A stretch of 64,000 nt of DNA from an uncultured Methanomassiliicoccales archaeon (GCA_949292635.1 CASEZY010000003.1:62001-126000), one strand, 5' to 3'. Shown: positions 44,265 through 54,085, counted from the first letter of the stretch. Numbers and translations are program-made. Notes: generated by a model not told the origin, from the sequence alone.

Positions 44265-45836
44265 ATGATAATCGGGATAGACTTCGGAACCTGCTATTCC
44301 AGTGCCGCGATCATGAACGGGCTCATACCCGTCACCACCTTCCTCAAAGACTCCACGGGCATGGGGGTCCCCTCATTGTTCATGTACTCCCAGGAGGAGG
44401 GCAGGGAGATGTACGGCGAGGAGTGCGAGACCGGTGCCGCCTTCAGGCACTCCTCGGACATCATCCGCTACATGAAGAGGACGGTCCGCGAGGACCCCGC
44501 CAACCTGGAGAAGACGGTATCCAGCGGAGGGAAGGAGTACAGGCTCAGCGAGGTCATCGAGAAGTACCTGACGTTCCTGATCAACGAGATCCGCACCGCC
44601 GCCATCAGGTCCGGGGAGTACGCCAACAACGAGATCGAGGCGGTGACCATCACCGCCCCGGTGGGCATCGCCAGCGGCCAGATGATGGCCTCCGAGTACA
44701 ACCGTCTGATCCAGGAGGCGGTGATGCGCATCACCGGCCTTCCCAAGGAGGACGTGAGGGTGCTGCAGGAGCCCGTTGCGGCTGCGGTTTCATATCTGTA
44801 CTCCCAGGATGTGAGGACCCACTACGACGGCATCCAGAAGATCCTGGTCTTCGACCTTGGCGGCGGAACGCTGGACGTGAGCATCGTGGAGCACGACCCC
44901 GCCACCATGGAATACAGGATCCTTGCGAAGGAGGGCGACCTGGAACTCGGCGGCAACGATTGGGATGCCGCCCTGAGGGACAGGATCATGGAGAAGGTGG
45001 GCCTGAAATGGCAGGGCACCCCGGAGGAGACCGCCAGGTTCGTGAAGGTGGTCACCAGGACCAAGGTGGAGCTGTCGGACGCTGACGAGTCGGTGGTGGT
45101 GTTCACCATGAACGGTCAGGACAGGTTCACCCGCATATCCCGCAGGGAGTTCGAGGACTGCACCTCCCATCTGCTGGAGAGGGCGATGGACGTGATGCAG
45201 CGTGCCTTGGACTTCGATCCCGAATGCGCCCCGGACAGGATCGTGCTGGTGGGCGGGAGCAGCAACATGCCCCAGATCGCCAGGGGGATCATCGAGAGGA
45301 CGGGATACGCCCCGGAGGACGTGTGCGTGTACGAGCCGTCGAAGGCGATCGTGAAGGGGGCGGCGGTGTTCGCCAAGCTCAACCACGCCTCGGACGGTTC
45401 CGCCGTCGGACCCAGGGTGCTGGACATGGCCACCCTCACCTACGGGTTCGACTCACGCTATCACGGCGAGAGGGAATGCATCTACAACATGATCTACAAG
45501 GGGGACCGCTTCGACGAGGACGGCCGTATAATCAGGAAGTCGGAATCCAGCTTCATCCCCCTGAGGGACAACCAGACCGTGGTCACCTTCGAGGTATATG
45601 AGTCCGAGTTCTCCCGGGAGGATTGTTTCGAGGAGAACTGGATCGACATGGGCTCCGGCGAGACCTACAACGGACTGAGGGTCTCGGTGCAGGTGCCGCC
45701 GGAGTACTTCGGCAAGGCCCGCGGGTTCCACATGTGGGCCACCATGTCCCTGGATTCCAACGGGATATTGGACATAACCGTCACCGATGCCGCCGGCAGG
45801 AGGCTGGCGTACGGCTCCACCGCCCTGGGGGAGTGA
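44265..45836 (+). CDS. Hsp70-like ATPase in the defence island
   Basis: 523 residues. It has phosphate-1 IGIDFGTCYSSAAI, phosphate-2 LVFDLGGGTLDVSIV and adenosine motif IVLVGGSSNMPQIA, then a beta-sandwich-like C-terminal part; the helical lid is missing. It is distant from the Hsp70-like protein at 7.6-9.1 kb and contains extra insertions. It is in an operon with the GrpE-like gene downstream (2-nt gap) and divergent from CARF copy B. Probably a specialised chaperone; substrate unknown. Confidence 0.87.
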   Translation: MIIGIDFGTCYSSAAIMNGLIPVTTFLKDSTGMGVPSLFMYSQEEGREMYGEECETGAAFRHSSDIIRYMKRTVREDPANLEKTVSSGGKEYRLSEVIEKYLTFLINEIRTAAIRSGEYANNEIEAVTITAPVGIASGQMMASEYNRLIQEAVMRITGLPKEDVRVLQEPVAAAVSYLYSQDVRTHYDGIQKILVFDLGGGTLDVSIVEHDPATMEYRILAKEGDLELGGNDWDAALRDRIMEKVGLKWQGTPEETARFVKVVTRTKVELSDADESVVVFTMNGQDRFTRISRREFEDCTSHLLERAMDVMQRALDFDPECAPDRIVLVGGSSNMPQIARGIIERTGYAPEDVCVYEPSKAIVKGAAVFAKLNHASDGSAVGPRVLDMATLTYGFDSRYHGERECIYNMIYKGDRFDEDGRIIRKSESSFIPLRDNQTVVTFEVYESEFSREDCFEENWIDMGSGETYNGLRVSVQVPPEYFGKARGFHMWATMSLDSNGILDITVTDAAGRRLAYGSTALGE

Positions 45837-45838
45837 GC

Positions 45839-46729
45839 ATGGGACGTCGGGACAAGAAGGAGAGGACCCTCACATACGGCTATGCCGTGGTGAGGGTGGG
45901 CTGCGTCTGCGGTCGTCACGAGGTGGGCACCAACAGTAGGGGGGACGTGGTGTGCAAGAGCTGCGGGAGACCCCTGGCCCTTGCCACCGGGTTTCGGGTG
46001 TTCGGTACGGAGACGGATGCGTTGCTGTCGAGATTCGACGAGGACGAGGGGATCCGCGGGGCGCTGGAATCCCATCTGAGGGAGACGGCATGCCCGGAGG
46101 AGATCGACGAGACGGAGAGGCTGAGGGCCAGGGTGGAGGAGCTGGAGGAAGAGCTTACCAGAATCATCGAGGGGCACGAGGCGGAGATTTCGGGGATCAA
46201 GGAGCAATTCGGGGAGGAGATCTCCAGGATCGTCGGGGAATCGAACGAGAAGATCTTGCGTCTGGACGGAGAGAGGAGGCTGCTGAGGGAGAGGTCCTCC
46301 GCACTCGAATCGGAGGTGGCGGAACTGAACGCCACGATGAGGCACCTGAGGAACGAGATCGAGCGCATGCGTGCGGTGGATGTGCGTTCCATAGCGGAGG
46401 AGGTCATGATCTATGCAGCCGGTGTGGACAACACCCTGTGCGAGTCGGAGAGCCTGGATGATGCCAGGGAAAGGGTGGATATGCGCACCCACCGGCTGAT
46501 CAGCGCCGTCGGCAGCAAGGGGATGCATGTGACCTTCCACCGCAGGGGGGACCCGGTGGGGGAGGGAAGGATGGACATCACGCCGATCCCCACGGACAAT
46601 CCGGAGAAGGACATGACGGTGCAGAGGTCCACCCGTTACGGGTGCTCCTTTGACAACGATGTATACGCGGATGTGCCGGAGGAGTTGTCGGTGTTCAGGT
46701 GTCAGGCAATGCGGATCGATGAGTGTTAG
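45839..46729 (+). CDS. Zinc-ribbon/coiled-coil protein with a GrpE-like C-terminus
   Basis: 296 residues. The N-terminus has a zinc ribbon (CVCGRHEVGTNSRGDVVCKSCG), followed by a coiled coil of about 130 residues rich in E, R and L (LRARVEELEEELTRIIEG...), and a C-terminal ~90 residues with the GrpE-like order: helix (VDNTL...), a GMHVTFHRRGDPV turn, then DMTVQRSTRYGCSFDNDV and a final beta segment. It begins 2 nt after the Hsp70-like gene, so a nucleotide-exchange factor for it is the simplest reading. The GrpE match is by layout only. Confidence 0.6.
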   Translation: MGRRDKKERTLTYGYAVVRVGCVCGRHEVGTNSRGDVVCKSCGRPLALATGFRVFGTETDALLSRFDEDEGIRGALESHLRETACPEEIDETERLRARVEELEEELTRIIEGHEAEISGIKEQFGEEISRIVGESNEKILRLDGERRLLRERSSALESEVAELNATMRHLRNEIERMRAVDVRSIAEEVMIYAAGVDNTLCESESLDDARERVDMRTHRLISAVGSKGMHVTFHRRGDPVGEGRMDITPIPTDNPEKDMTVQRSTRYGCSFDNDVYADVPEELSVFRCQAMRIDEC

Positions 46730-46837
46730 TGGAGATGTTATTCACACTTTCTGGTTAAATGGTTATTCATTTCATTCTGATCCGTTATTGTTAACAATAG
46801 ATCGTATTGTCAAAAAGTCGAATCTTTGGTTCCATAT

Positions 46838-46890
46838 TGGCATCTTCGTGTGTCGAATGCGTTTGACGCATTCTGACCGCGAAGATGCCA
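46838..46890. other. Large imperfect palindrome at the distal end of the II-A array
   Basis: Two 25-nt arms around a TTG loop: outer 11 bp (TGGCATCTTCG/CGAAGATGCCA) and inner 8 bp (GAATGCGT/ACGCATTC) pair perfectly, with a 6-nt internal mismatch. It ends three bases before the last repeat. On the array's transcribed (minus) strand a T5 run follows at about 46812-46816. It may terminate the pre-crRNA or be the end of a mobile element. Confidence 0.7.
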
Positions 46891-46893
46891 GTA

Positions 46894-48184
46894 GTTGGGG
46901 AACCCTCAAGATTGACAACACTCTCAAACTTATTGTATGTGTCTAAATGAGATTCAATGGTTGGGGAACCCTCAAGATTGACAACACTCTCAAACACAGT
47001 AGAGCCGGAGACAGTCACCGTATCGGTTGGGGAACCCTCAAGATTGACAACACTCTCAAACTCTTCATTCTCGCCATTTTGCAATTTAATAGTTGGGGAA
47101 CCCTCAAGATTGACAACACTCTCAAACCAGGGTGGATACCCGTGTCCCTGCCGTCCTGTTGGGGAACCCTCAAGATTGACAACACTCTCAAACGTTTGAG
47201 CGTGGGATTCGACAGAAGAGAACGTTGGGGAACCCTCAAGATTGACAACACTCTCAAACCAGATTCAACCGACCTGTCTGAGATGATGCGTTGGGGAACC
47301 CTCAAGATTGACAACACTCTCAAACTATGACGTGCTAGTATTAATAATTTTGTATGTTGGGGAACCCTCAAGATTGACAACACTCTCAAACAATGAAAAT
47401 GTGGGGGACGGAGTGTACAAGGTTGGGGAACCCTCAAGATTGACAACACTCTCAAACTGCGGCCGATGATTCATGGTATCACCTCACGTTGGGGAACCCT
47501 CAAGATTGACAACACTCTCAAACGTCCCTGCGCTGGGAATTGTTCGAGTTAAGGTTGGGGAACCCTCAAGATTGACAACACTCTCAAACATTGTTTGGGG
47601 CGAGCGTTACACTAGTTGCGTTGGGGAACCCTCAAGATTGACAACACTCTCAAACTGACCGGGCCTAAATCGGAGTTCCGCACCGGTTGGGGAACCCTCA
47701 AGATTGACAACACTCTCAAACCTTACATTCGTCATATCTATCTTCTCCGTTGTTGGGGAACCCTCAAGATTGACAACACTCTCAAACACGACTGGGCACG
47801 CGAAGAGCGGAACGGCGGTTGGGGAACCCTCAAGATTGACAACACTCTCAAACTCGCGGGACGTTGCGATCAGATAATGCGCGGTTGGGGAACCCTCAAG
47901 ATTGACAACACTCTCAAACAAAATACGGGATTCCGTCCTAGATACCCCTAGTTGGGGAACCCTCAAGATTGACAACACTCTCAAACTATCTTACTCCCTG
48001 ACTTTGACAGAAGCCTGTTGGGGAACCCTCAAGATTGACAACACTCTCAAACACCAGTGAATGCCACCGCGCCGGACCGGTGGTTGGGGAACCCTCAAGA
48101 TTGACAACACTCTCAAACATTAAAATATCTCCAAACCTTCTTAGCACCGTTGGGGAACCCTCAAGATTGACAACACTCTCAAAC
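46894..48184 (-). CRISPR. Type II-A CRISPR array, 20 repeats / 19 spacers
   Basis: Twenty copies of a 36-bp repeat that appear identical. On the transcribed minus strand they begin GTTTGAGAGTGTTGTC and end GGTTCCCCAAC. Spacers are 30 bp (one of 31). All repeats, including the distal one, look perfect, so the array is probably active. The leader side is at 48184, next to csn2. No spacer was seen to match the rest of the window by eye. Confidence 0.98.
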
Positions 48185-48868
48185 CTCAAATAGGTTGCCA
48201 TTGGGCCCAATCTCAAGCTCACAGCGGTCTGTATCTATGATTTTGGTCGGGACGTTATCATTTGGAAATGTATTCTCAATCAACAAAATGGGTGTGTTTG
48301 AATACTCCAGTTGTTTCACCAGTTCCGAATAGTCCTCTTTGCTGAGGAATTTGTCAAGATTGACTATTATGGCAAGTCTCTTGGATCCATATTCGGACAT
48401 CAGTCTGACATATTCGCACACCCTCTCCGGTAGTGATTCCGGTTCAATCATTCCTACGGACATGACTTTCAGCAACGCTTGGATCGTCACGTCCCCAGAA
48501 GAGGATCCTGCTTCGATCTCTGTGGAAACCGTTGTGATGTAGTTGGTCAGAGCAGATATCGCGTCTTGAACCTCTAGGAAACTGTCACCGCATTCCAGTT
48601 CCTTGGTGATGGTCTTGTGCAGCCCTGTTATGATCTCCTTGGCATTGCAGGTGATGGAAAACGGGTCGATGATCATATGTGTATTCTTGGACAACTCGAT
48701 GTTCTTGGAACCGTCAGATAATACGAACCGACCATCGTATCCTGAGATCTGGCTTTGGAGTTCGCCCACGGCACGTCCCAGTTCACCGGGCTCCTCTATG
48801 GTCAACCGCCTCAGTGCATGTTCGTTAAAATCAATCGGAGTGGAGAAGAGAAAATGGCTGAGCATCAT
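48179..48868 (-). CDS. csn2: Type II-A adaptation protein Csn2
   Basis: 229 residues of the Csn2 family, which forms a DNA-end-binding ring used in spacer uptake. Seen are SGYDGRFVLSDGSKNIELSKNTHMIIDPFSI at residues 42-72 and ...RLAIIVNLDKFLSKEDYSELVKQ in the C-terminal half. It overlaps cas2 by 4 nt. The last Val codon and the TGA stop are the first six bases of the first CRISPR repeat (GTTTGA). Confidence 0.92.
   Translation of the reverse strand: MMLSHFLFSTPIDFNEHALRRLTIEEPGELGRAVGELQSQISGYDGRFVLSDGSKNIELSKNTHMIIDPFSITCNAKEIITGLHKTITKELECGDSFLEVQDAISALTNYITTVSTEIEAGSSSGDVTIQALLKVMSVGMIEPESLPERVCEYVRLMSEYGSKRLAIIVNLDKFLSKEDYSELVKQLEYSNTPILLIENTFPNDNVPTKIIDTDRCELEIGPNGNLFEV
48185..48191 (-). 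promoter_or_regulatory. Leader-anchoring motif ATTTGAG inside csn2
   Basis: Read on the minus strand, the seven bases before the first repeat are ATTTGAG, matching the leader-anchoring sequence that guides spacer integration in streptococcal type II-A systems. Here the motif is coding sequence (the Leu-Phe-Glu end of csn2), so the leader and csn2 share DNA. Confidence 0.75.
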
Positions 48869-49170
48869 AGTACCACGAATCTGTCAAGGGTGTCAAGTAC
48901 CTCTTTTTGCGCTTCACCGACGATTATCTCAATCTGTTGGAACTGGCGTTCGGTAACCGTAAGCATTTGAACGTTCCCTTTCGGAGGTCTGTGGCTGATG
49001 ACATCCTTTTTGATTGTCTGAACTGCGGCGCCATTCATGGCTATCTTACAGTAGACGGATTTTTGGACCATGATGAAGCCGTGAACTTGGAGGTACTTAC
49101 GGAATTTCGTATAGTTCCGCCTGTCCTCGGATGTCTCGACCGGCAGGTCAAAGTATACAATCAGTCTCAT
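48865..49170 (-). CDS. cas2: CRISPR adaptation nuclease Cas2
   Basis: 101 residues from the ATG at 49170: MRLIVYFDLPVETSEDRRNYTKFRKYL is the ferredoxin-like Cas2 start with the conserved Asp in FDLP, and RPPKGNVQMLTVTERQFQ follows. It overlaps cas1 by 23 nt and csn2 by 4 nt. The Cas1-Cas2 complex integrates spacers. Confidence 0.95.
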   Translation of the reverse strand: MRLIVYFDLPVETSEDRRNYTKFRKYLQVHGFIMVQKSVYCKIAMNGAAVQTIKKDVISHRPPKGNVQMLTVTERQFQQIEIIVGEAQKEVLDTLDRFVVL

Positions 49171-50047
49171 CGCCCGTATCCTCATAGTCACAGAAAACCA
49201 TCATCTCCGGATCGTTGTTCTCTAGAGCTTCGGTGACGCTCTTCACATAAATCGGCAGAGCGGTGTTCAGATACATCCGCTTGCCATTGAGCATCACTGG
49301 TGTGTTGAGTATGGCAGCCATGCTTCTTTTGCAGGAGATATCAAACTCATCCGGCAACAGTTTCAGAGTCAGACTGTCAACCAGGGGACGAAGGGGTTCG
49401 ATGATATCACAGCCCAGATTGAACTGGTTGTAGGTGTTGTCATGGAAGATGCCAATCTGAGTTGTGTACCCGAGACAAACGATCTCTCTGTTTATGGCTG
49501 ACAAAAGAATCGCATACCCGTAGTTCAGACAAGCATTGATAGCCCCGCCATTCTTCCGGGAGAATGTAATACCGAAGAGGGAATTGAAGTAGACCTTGGC
49601 GGCGTGCCCTTCGCGATTGGTCCCATCCATCCATTCAACGTTCTCCGCATAGCCGAACAGCATGGCGGCTCGATCGGTATCATAGTGATTCAGGAGGGTG
49701 GCCTGGTTGATGATCTTCTGTCTGACGATGGCGGCCCAAACGTTACCTTTGGAATCCTCGGTCCACCTTATCTGACTGCGGAGTTTTGCCGGGGAGTCGT
49801 GACACCCACAGTATGGTACAATCTCTCCGTAGGGGTTGTGGGTCTCGTCACAGAATATCACCTTGATCTTCCGCTTGGTCAGTTCGCAGAGGAGCATGGC
49901 CGTCATGGACACTGCGGTACTTTCAATCAGCAACACGGAGATTTCGGAAAGGTGGACCTTCCTAATCTCCGTGTTGCGAATCACCATGTATCCAAGTTTG
50001 AGATCAAGCTTGGAGTTGCTGGAAATCACCACCGTTCTCCAGGTCAT
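49148..50047 (-). CDS. cas1: CRISPR integrase Cas1 (type II)
   Basis: 299 residues, type II branch: WRTVVISSNSKLDLKLGYMVIR at the start, then the metal-binding Glu in LNYGYAILLSAINREIV, His in IGIFHDNTYNQFNLGCDIIEPLRP (with Asp). Length and motif order match Firmicutes type II-A Cas1. It starts 2 nt after cas9. Confidence 0.95.
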   Translation of the reverse strand: MTWRTVVISSNSKLDLKLGYMVIRNTEIRKVHLSEISVLLIESTAVSMTAMLLCELTKRKIKVIFCDETHNPYGEIVPYCGCHDSPAKLRSQIRWTEDSKGNVWAAIVRQKIINQATLLNHYDTDRAAMLFGYAENVEWMDGTNREGHAAKVYFNSLFGITFSRKNGGAINACLNYGYAILLSAINREIVCLGYTTQIGIFHDNTYNQFNLGCDIIEPLRPLVDSLTLKLLPDEFDISCKRSMAAILNTPVMLNGKRMYLNTALPIYVKSVTEALENNDPEMMVFCDYEDTGDETDCIL

Positions 50048-50049
50048 GC

Positions 50050-53000
50050 TCAGTTCAACTTCACTCTATTTTCTATGAGCCCAGAAGGTGACTGATTGAC
50101 AAGCCAGACGTCAACATCTGATGGCAATTGACAATTAAACTGAATCCTCCCAGTAGTTGCTACACCACCTATTTTCTTAAGATTTGCATACACTGGTTTA
50201 CATTGGAACGGCTGTAAGGCCTGATTCAATATTTCCGCCTGAGTCATCAGGTCACTGGATATGAATGCATCTAGACATTTCTTAAGATTGGAGGAGAATG
50301 AACCCAAACTCTTGCTGTATGGATGTTTAAGACTCTTCTCCATCAGGACATTATATAGGCATACATTTTCTTCTGCAGATATCCCATAGTAGTCTGGGCT
50401 TTTCACCGTTTTATTTTTGAAATCTTCGCTTATGTCAAACAGTTTTCTACAATATTTGTATAGTGTGTCAGGAAGCAAGAGCGGGAGTGCCGGTTGGAAA
50501 ATGATGTAGTCATTGGTTCTTTTTCCAGTACGGTACGGTATCCCATCGCGTTCTATCAGGCTGTCCATCTTAATACACGGTAATATGACCTTTACATCCA
50601 TCCCCTTTAGTTTTGAGAAGTGAGCTTCTAGTTCAGCCTTGTTTTTAAGAAGGTGCACTTTGTGGAGATGCAATACCTGCAATGCCCGAATTGTTTTACC
50701 TTTTTCCTTGTACTCTATCAATGAATAGCAAGCCCCTTTCTCATTATCAAATCCACCATAACGATCGGATGGCCTGTTCTGTTTCCTATCGAAGAGGGTC
50801 GCTTTGGCCCTTGTAAGGTTGTCATCAAACAGCGGCCCCTTCTGCATGTATGTGTGTCTGGTGGACAGGATGTTATCTCTGCGCATGTACTTGCGAACAG
50901 TCGCCTCTGTCCCTTCCGGCCCTGGGATCCATGCGGTGACCCCATCACGGATGACGGGGTTGTTGTACATCTTTGCCAGGTTGTAATGCTCTCCAGAACC
51001 TACGAATCTGGACACATCCTCGGCGAACTTGGTATGGTATGTGTTGCCGACGACTATGTTCAAGTACGCATCCTTGGCGTGGTGAAGATCGTTCACCGAT
51101 CTGCACTTCAGCAGATCCAGTTTGTTACGGAAATCCGATACCAGTCCGGCCCTGGAATAGACGACCTTGGTATTTTCGCCGAACATCTGGTTGAGGACAT
51201 CGATCGTGGTGGATACTGACTGGTTGGTCTCTACCAACTGACGGTTGATGAACTTGGCCAGCTCATCCTCGGTGAACGGGGTGCTGCGGACTAAACGTGA
51301 GTACTTCTCCTTGGTGATGTACTCCTTTCTCAGCAGTTCGTCCCAGAGAGCCTTCTGCTCTTTGCGTATCTCCGGCGGAAGCGGATACCTGTCGCTTTTG
51401 GCCTGGTTGCACGCCTTGTGGGCTAGTACAAGGTTGTTGTGTATGCTGTCGTCCTTGATCTTCGACTGAGGGTAGATATGATCCCTGTCAACGAGCTCTG
51501 TGTTGTCGATGTCGTTGATGTCGATGGTCTTGCCGCAATACATGCATCTGCCGAGTTGGGTGAGATAGAGGTACAGACTGCGTTTCTTGAGTTCCGCCTC
51601 TTCTTTACTGTCCAGGAGGTTGATCCAATATGGGTCTTCCCCGCAGTTCTTGTACAGTTCTGCAAGTTTGGTCTTACGGGAGTCCTTTCTCTTGCCCTTC
51701 TCGTCGCCGGTAGCATCGCGGGTGGTCTCCACGAACACCTTCTTGGGCGGGTGCCCTACACACTTCACGATATCCTTCACAACGGCAATCGTACGCCAAA
51801 CGCTGCGCTTGACGGCGGGAGACACATATCTGGCCTCCAGTGACTTGTATGTGACCTCTTGGTCAGCGGTTTGCGCCTTGTTGTGCTTGTCGATCTGGTC
51901 TTTGAATGAGTATTTGTGCAGAAGCTCCATCAGATTGTCGTTGGTGGATTCCAACATCCCCATGATATTGGTCCTCTGTCCCGTCTCTCTGCAGGTGTCA
52001 TAGAGCCCGGTGAGCAGTTTGGACGACAGTCTGCCCCAGCCGATGAAAGTGAGTTTGGACAGCTGCTCAATCTCCTTGTCGGTGAGCTCGCCGGAGTGAT
52101 CTTTCTTCAATTTGGCTTTTATACGGATCCTTTCGCCAAAGACGGTGATGGTCCTTATGACGTCCTCGGCGAGCCTGTGATCGTTCACTTTGTCGCCAAT
52201 GATCTTTTTGAGGGTGTGCAGTGGTTTAAGATTGGATTTTATCGGATCGTCCACACCGGTGATCTCCGGCTTCTCGGTGGCATCGATGAGCCCCTCTCTC
52301 TTCAGATAATCGGTGATGACCTTCTTGGTGACCTTTCCACTGTTATTCACGAACAGGTCCGTGATCAACTTTTTCTTAAGACCGACGGGAATGAGGTCGC
52401 CGTTGATTCTGAGTTTGTTGATCTCGTTATAGAGTGTGAAGTACGAGTACAAAATGGAGTTCTTGGGCAGCACTTTCTCCCCCACCATGTATGTACAGTA
52501 GTTGGTGAGCCTGTCCATGAAGTTCTCCGCGGACTTGTCGTAATCGATTATCTTCTCGATGTTCCACGGTGTGATGTGTTCGAAGGAGTTGCGTACGGCC
52601 CAGGCCTTCTCCGATCTGGTATCCAGCGGACCAACATAGTATGGGATCCTGAATTCCTGTATCATCAACATCTTGGTGGCAACATCGAAACCGCTGTCAT
52701 CCACCCGCGTCAGGAACGGGTAGTGCTTCGATACATTCTTCAATAGGGCATTGAGCTCCTTCCTGTGAACGGTGTAGGGCAGGATGCTGTTGTTCCTGCT
52801 GGTCTGCTTCGGCATGAATGTGCCTTCTTTCAGACGTGCCATCATGTCCGCCAGGTTCTCATCGTCCTTTGCCGAAGTCTTATCGAGAATCTTGTAGACG
52901 AATTCGCAGAACTCTTCCTGATTGCAAGTCTTTTCGGGCTTACCTTTGCCACAGACGTTGACATATGAGCAATAGTTCCCTTTCATGCTCTTGTCCTTGG

Positions 53001-54015
53001 CCTTGAAGATGTCGTTGTATTTGTCGGGAACATACTGTTTAACCACTCTTTTCAGAAGGCGGAGGTCCGCGGTATGTTGCTCGAATTCTGCAATTTTGAC
53101 TTCGGAGATGCAATTATGACCGGAAAGGATGGAGGATAGTGCTCCCCAATCATACAGCTGCTTGGCGATCCTCAGTGTGCGCATCTGGTCCGGATACGAG
53201 TCCTCCAGTTCAGCGATGGCATCTTCGGCCGAGGCCTCTTTGAATGATACGGACGAATTGTTCAGCTCATCATCACCGAATATGATCCCGAGTTTCACCT
53301 TCCCGCCGGCTAGTAGGCCGATGATATCTCCGGTGGCATCGCCACATTCGATGACATCTTTGAGCAGTTTCTTCTTGTCGGTGATCCCTATATTCCTGTT
53401 CTTCAGTATGTCGGCAAGCTTGTCCTTGTCTGCGATGCTGAGTTCGATATCGTACTTCTCCAAGTCGTTGACGAACTCGTTGACCATGTCCTCGAACTTG
53501 GGGTCTTCGTCGGATTCGTCGGTCTTGAAAAGGAAGTGCCCTCTGAACTTGATGATGTTGTGGCATGCAAGGTAGACCAACCGTATGTCTGGTTTCTCAT
53601 CCGTCTCCATGAGATATTTGCGGAGGTGGTAGATCGTCGGGAATCTGCGGTGATATTCCTTATCGTCGAATCCAGGGTCGTTGAACAGGCTGTTCTTCTG
53701 GTTCACCCTCTTGTCATCGGCGAAGAGGCCGCTGTCGTCAAGCCTTTCGAAGAAACTGGGGTCCACCTTACAGATCTCTTCGGAGAAGAGTTCGCGCAGA
53801 AGCGTGATCCTCTGTTTCCTTCTGTTCAGGCGGCGTCTTGCTACCCTGTGCAAACGGCGGTCCTTGGCGGTCTTCCCCTCTTCGAAGAGATGGATGCCCC
53901 ACATGGCCTTCCTGCAATACTCCAGGATGTTGTAATCCGGGTCGGTCACTGCCCAACCCACAGAATTGGTTCCGATATCTAGGCCGAGATAGTAGTCCTT
54001 GATCTCCTTGCTCAT
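50050..54015 (-). CDS. cas9: Type II-A Cas9
   Basis: 1321 residues from the ATG at 54015 (AGGTG just upstream); the open frame to 54051 adds 12 unlikely residues. Catalytic residues are intact and near the S. pyogenes positions: RuvC-I Asp13 (YLGLDIGTNSVGWAV), RuvC-II Glu763 (VFVETTR), HNH His846 (DRDHIYPQSK), RuvC-III His979/Asp982 (HHAKDAYLN). The Arg-rich bridge helix (HRVARRRLNRRKQR) follows RuvC-I, and the C-terminal region has a DRYGGFDNEKG block of the type II-A PAM-interacting domain. First gene of cas9-cas1-cas2-csn2. Confidence 0.98.
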   Translation of the reverse strand: MSKEIKDYYLGLDIGTNSVGWAVTDPDYNILEYCRKAMWGIHLFEEGKTAKDRRLHRVARRRLNRRKQRITLLRELFSEEICKVDPSFFERLDDSGLFADDKRVNQKNSLFNDPGFDDKEYHRRFPTIYHLRKYLMETDEKPDIRLVYLACHNIIKFRGHFLFKTDESDEDPKFEDMVNEFVNDLEKYDIELSIADKDKLADILKNRNIGITDKKKLLKDVIECGDATGDIIGLLAGGKVKLGIIFGDDELNNSSVSFKEASAEDAIAELEDSYPDQMRTLRIAKQLYDWGALSSILSGHNCISEVKIAEFEQHTADLRLLKRVVKQYVPDKYNDIFKAKDKSMKGNYCSYVNVCGKGKPEKTCNQEEFCEFVYKILDKTSAKDDENLADMMARLKEGTFMPKQTSRNNSILPYTVHRKELNALLKNVSKHYPFLTRVDDSGFDVATKMLMIQEFRIPYYVGPLDTRSEKAWAVRNSFEHITPWNIEKIIDYDKSAENFMDRLTNYCTYMVGEKVLPKNSILYSYFTLYNEINKLRINGDLIPVGLKKKLITDLFVNNSGKVTKKVITDYLKREGLIDATEKPEITGVDDPIKSNLKPLHTLKKIIGDKVNDHRLAEDVIRTITVFGERIRIKAKLKKDHSGELTDKEIEQLSKLTFIGWGRLSSKLLTGLYDTCRETGQRTNIMGMLESTNDNLMELLHKYSFKDQIDKHNKAQTADQEVTYKSLEARYVSPAVKRSVWRTIAVVKDIVKCVGHPPKKVFVETTRDATGDEKGKRKDSRKTKLAELYKNCGEDPYWINLLDSKEEAELKKRSLYLYLTQLGRCMYCGKTIDINDIDNTELVDRDHIYPQSKIKDDSIHNNLVLAHKACNQAKSDRYPLPPEIRKEQKALWDELLRKEYITKEKYSRLVRSTPFTEDELAKFINRQLVETNQSVSTTIDVLNQMFGENTKVVYSRAGLVSDFRNKLDLLKCRSVNDLHHAKDAYLNIVVGNTYHTKFAEDVSRFVGSGEHYNLAKMYNNPVIRDGVTAWIPGPEGTEATVRKYMRRDNILSTRHTYMQKGPLFDDNLTRAKATLFDRKQNRPSDRYGGFDNEKGACYSLIEYKEKGKTIRALQVLHLHKVHLLKNKAELEAHFSKLKGMDVKVILPCIKMDSLIERDGIPYRTGKRTNDYIIFQPALPLLLPDTLYKYCRKLFDISEDFKNKTVKSPDYYGISAEENVCLYNVLMEKSLKHPYSKSLGSFSSNLKKCLDAFISSDLMTQAEILNQALQPFQCKPVYANLKKIGGVATTGRIQFNCQLPSDVDVWLVNQSPSGLIENRVKLN

Positions 54016-54053
54016 TACAACACCTGTGTCGTTAATTATCCAAGTTTGCACAA

Positions 54054-54063
54054 ACTATTAAAA
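54054..54063. promoter_or_regulatory. Shared TATA-like box between cas9 and tracrRNA
   Basis: ACTATTAAAA lies between the divergent cas9 and tracrRNA. Forward, with AAA before it as BRE-like, it is about 26 nt before the predicted tracrRNA start at 54086. Reverse (TTTTAATA) it lies about 40 nt before the cas9 ATG. No good bacterial -10/-35 pair is visible. Confidence 0.5.
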
Positions 54064-54085
54064 GATGTTTTGAAATTGGAGTTCC

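Noticed and set aside
46947-48222. Long ORFs across the II-A array with repeated GWGTLKIDNTLK or EPSRLTTLSN
   Set aside because: They are translations of the CRISPR repeats and spacers, not proteins.
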